From the NCBI GenBank assembly GCA_014845975.1, contig RKAN01000050.1:1-8131 (forward strand): 8,131 bases of DNA, given 5' to 3'. The notes under the pieces were generated by a model. The model worked only from the letters and a program-made list of their open reading frames with translations. It searched no databases and had not been told where the DNA came from. Shown one piece after another: positions 7,382 to 8,131 of this stretch. The stretch comes from a bacterium (GTDB lineage Bacteria; Bacillota_I; Bacilli_A; RF39; UBA660). Every line of letters starts with the position of its first letter. Position 1 is the first letter of the stretch. The position numbers and the translations under genes are program-made.

Positions 7382-7729
7382 ATGGATACAATTTTAAGTC
7401 AATTAGAACGATCTAAATTTAGAAATAGTTTTCATTTAAAAGAGAAAGATAAATTATATGTTCAAGAAAAAGGAATTGAGACAATTCGAAAACATGCTTA
7501 TGATTTTATTAATCAAAGATTAGCAAGTTTAAATCCCATCAATGATGGAAAGCAAACACCAATGAAAGGGCATCCTGTTTTTTTAGCACAACATGCTACT
7601 GCAACTTGTTGTCGAGGCTGTTTGTATAAATGGCATAAAATAGAAAAAAATCATGAATTAACAGAAAAAGAGAAAGATTATATTGTATCAGTTATTTTAA
7701 AATGGATTGAAAAAGAAATGGAAAAGTAA
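7382..7729 (+). CDS. DUF4186 family protein, function unknown
   Basis: The 115-residue soluble protein matches the DUF4186 pattern: SKFRNSFHLKEKDK (11-24), GIETIRKHAYDFI (31-43), NDGKQTPMKGHPVF (54-67), then AQHATATCCRGCLYKWH (69-85). The invariant-looking His and Cys residues (H64, H71, C76, C77, C80, H85) are clustered within 22 residues and could form a metal or redox site; this is inference, as no activity is established. It has no signal peptide or membrane segment, and a Lys/Glu-rich C-terminal helix. AAGGA five bases upstream supports the ATG. It follows the metal ATPase in the same orientation but has its own promoter, so a functional link to metal resistance is only suggested by position. 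Confidence 0.88.
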   Translation: MDTILSQLERSKFRNSFHLKEKDKLYVQEKGIETIRKHAYDFINQRLASLNPINDGKQTPMKGHPVFLAQHATATCCRGCLYKWHKIEKNHELTEKEKDYIVSVILKWIEKEMEK

Positions 7730-7738
7730 TTTAATTTA

Positions 7739-7768
7739 TTGACTAATAATAAGGAACTTTGCTATAAT
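7739..7768 (+). promoter_or_regulatory. promoter of the surface-protein leader
   Basis: TTGACT (7739-7744) and TATAAT (7763-7768) are 18 bases apart. Transcription should begin near 7775, leaving an untranslated leader of about 135 bases, far longer than the others in this window. Confidence 0.8.
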
Positions 7769-7856
7769 GAAATTATCAAGAGTACATCAAAAAACAAATA
7801 AATAAATCGTAATATAGTTTGTGAGTAGCAAAAAATCAAGTTTGCTGAAAGCAAAC

Positions 7857-7865
7857 GGGGGGGGG
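7857..7865 (+). repeat. nine-G homopolymer in the leader
   Basis: Nine consecutive G occur in otherwise AT-rich DNA; no other G or C run in the window is close to this length. Such runs are prone to slippage in replication and are a known basis of phase variation in other bacteria. Here a length change would alter the leader hairpin, not a reading frame. Confidence 0.9.
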
Positions 7866-7882
7866 TACAAACCCTCTTTTTT
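7861..7882 (+). terminator. terminator-like hairpin inside the leader (possible attenuator)
   Basis: GGGGG (7861-7865) pairs with CCCTC (7872-7876), including one G-U, around a TACAAA loop and is followed directly by six T (7877-7882). It stands 28 bases before the start codon of the exported protein, so termination here would prevent its expression. The G run is longer than the stem needs, so the helix can slip. Confidence 0.5.
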
Positions 7883-7896
7883 GTGATGTAAGAAAG

Positions 7897-7908
7897 GAAT
7901 GAATGAAT
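7897..7908 (+). repeat. GAAT x3 tandem repeat between ribosome site and start codon
   Basis: Three copies of GAAT begin within the AAAGGA ribosome site and end just before ATG 7910. The distance from GGA to ATG is 11 bases, longer than usual. A gain or loss of a unit would change this spacing by four. Confidence 0.7.
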
Positions 7909-7909
7909 A

Positions 7910-8131
7910 ATGAAAAAGATAATATTAGGAATTATAATTGGAGTTATAATATCAGGAACAGTAGGAGTACTGGCTTCAACAATAATCTCATCAACAATTG
8001 TGACCTATCAAAACAAAACAGTAAATAATGCCTTAGATGAATTATATGATAATGTAAATTTATTGAAAACAAAAGGAAATGCAGAAGCTAATCAAATATT
8101 AACAGGAAAAAAAGTAATTGTAAAAGGACAA
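7910..8131 (+). CDS. exported surface-type protein, N-terminal part (runs off right edge)
   Basis: The first 74 residues are present. Two Lys, a hydrophobic stretch at about 4-21 and a VLA-S junction make a likely signal peptide cleaved near residue 22. The mature part begins with a Ser/Thr/Ile-rich segment, then VTYQNKTVNNALDELYDNV, a pattern I associate with exported or cell-surface proteins of gut Bacillota. It ends in ANQILTGKKVIVKGQ, which resembles the short glycine-containing motif (ILxGKxxxVxGxxVTGT) of phage-tail-like or adhesin-like proteins. The rest is outside the window, so no function can be assigned. The chosen ATG follows AAAGGA; two upstream ATGs in the GAAT repeat are in other frames. 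Expression probably depends on the long structured leader. Confidence 0.75.
   Translation, partial: MKKIILGIIIGVIISGTVGVLASTIISSTIVTYQNKTVNNALDELYDNVNLLKTKGNAEANQILTGKKVIVKGQ

Larger units (their letters stand above)
7783..7890 (+). promoter_or_regulatory. structured 5' leader, candidate cis-regulatory RNA
   Basis: Three nested elements can be drawn. The outer helix pairs 7783-7794 (TACATCAAAAAA) with 7878-7890, 12 pairs with one bulged G. The inner helix pairs GTTTGT (7817-7822) with ACAAAC (7867-7872). A hairpin is formed by GTTTGC (7840-7845) and GCAAAC (7851-7856) around TGAAA. Nine consecutive G (7857-7865) follow the hairpin. An alternative fold uses the last G residues and CCCTC as a terminator hairpin, and this cannot coexist with the outer and inner helices. 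The layout resembles a riboswitch or attenuator, but I do not recognise the class; it lacks the conserved cores of the c-di-GMP-I, T-box, TPP and fluoride types. Function is inferred. Confidence 0.5.

Noticed and set aside
7730..7760. Terminator for the DUF4186 gene
   Set aside because: No stem followed by a T run is visible between the stop codon and the next promoter; the AT-rich stretch alone is not enough.
7811..7876. Known riboswitch classes for the leader (c-di-GMP-I, T-box, TPP, fluoride)
   Set aside because: The conserved cores I know for these (for example ACGCAAAGCC or GGGTGGTACCGCG) are absent. Only the general switch-like layout remains.

Overview
The window is low-GC DNA that looks like Bacillota. 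It has TAA-dominated stops, TGG for Trp, AGGAGG-type ribosome binding sites and clear TTGACT/TATAAT promoters. Pyruvate:ferredoxin oxidoreductase points to an anaerobe, plausibly an uncultured gut Bacilli or Erysipelotrichales/RF39-like bacterium; this assignment is inference. The standard genetic code fits every gene, with no need to read TGA as Trp. No tRNA, rRNA, CRISPR array or insertion sequence is visible, and no gene-free stretch exceeds about 180 bases.

Layout, left to right. (1) 1-446, minus strand: the N-terminal part of a HipA-like kinase that runs off the left edge. (2) 578-3943, plus: a complete one-chain pyruvate:ferredoxin (flavodoxin) oxidoreductase, divergent from the kinase. 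(3) 3999-4825, plus: a two-gene unit with its own promoter, encoding a zinc-ribbon/DUF4234 membrane protein and a DUF2752 membrane protein. Their stop and start overlap (TAATG), and a weak terminator follows. (4) 4895-7332, plus: a compact metal-resistance operon. It has a consensus promoter, an inverted-repeat operator, a CadC/SmtB-like ArsR repressor with two recognisable metal sites, and an overlapping ZntA/CadA-type P1B-2 ATPase that most likely starts at a TTG. (5) 7382-7729, plus: a DUF4186 protein with its own promoter. (6) 7739-8131, plus: a strong promoter, a structured leader of about 135 nt and the start of an exported protein that runs off the right edge.

How the parts work together. 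The repressor should sit on its operator until Zn/Cd/Pb-class ions bind, then release transcription of the efflux ATPase. The oxidoreductase supplies acetyl-CoA and reduced ferredoxin. The DUF4234/DUF2752 pair and DUF4186 have no established function.

The least explained part is the leader at 7775-7909. It combines a nine-G homopolymer, a terminator-like hairpin ending in six T, a long-range helix that would sequester that T tract, duplicated interchangeable GTTTG/CAAAC stem strands and a GAAT x3 repeat before the start codon. It reads like an attenuator and/or a phase-variable switch for a surface protein, and it matches no riboswitch class I could recall. The rest of the window is ordinary core and accessory content.
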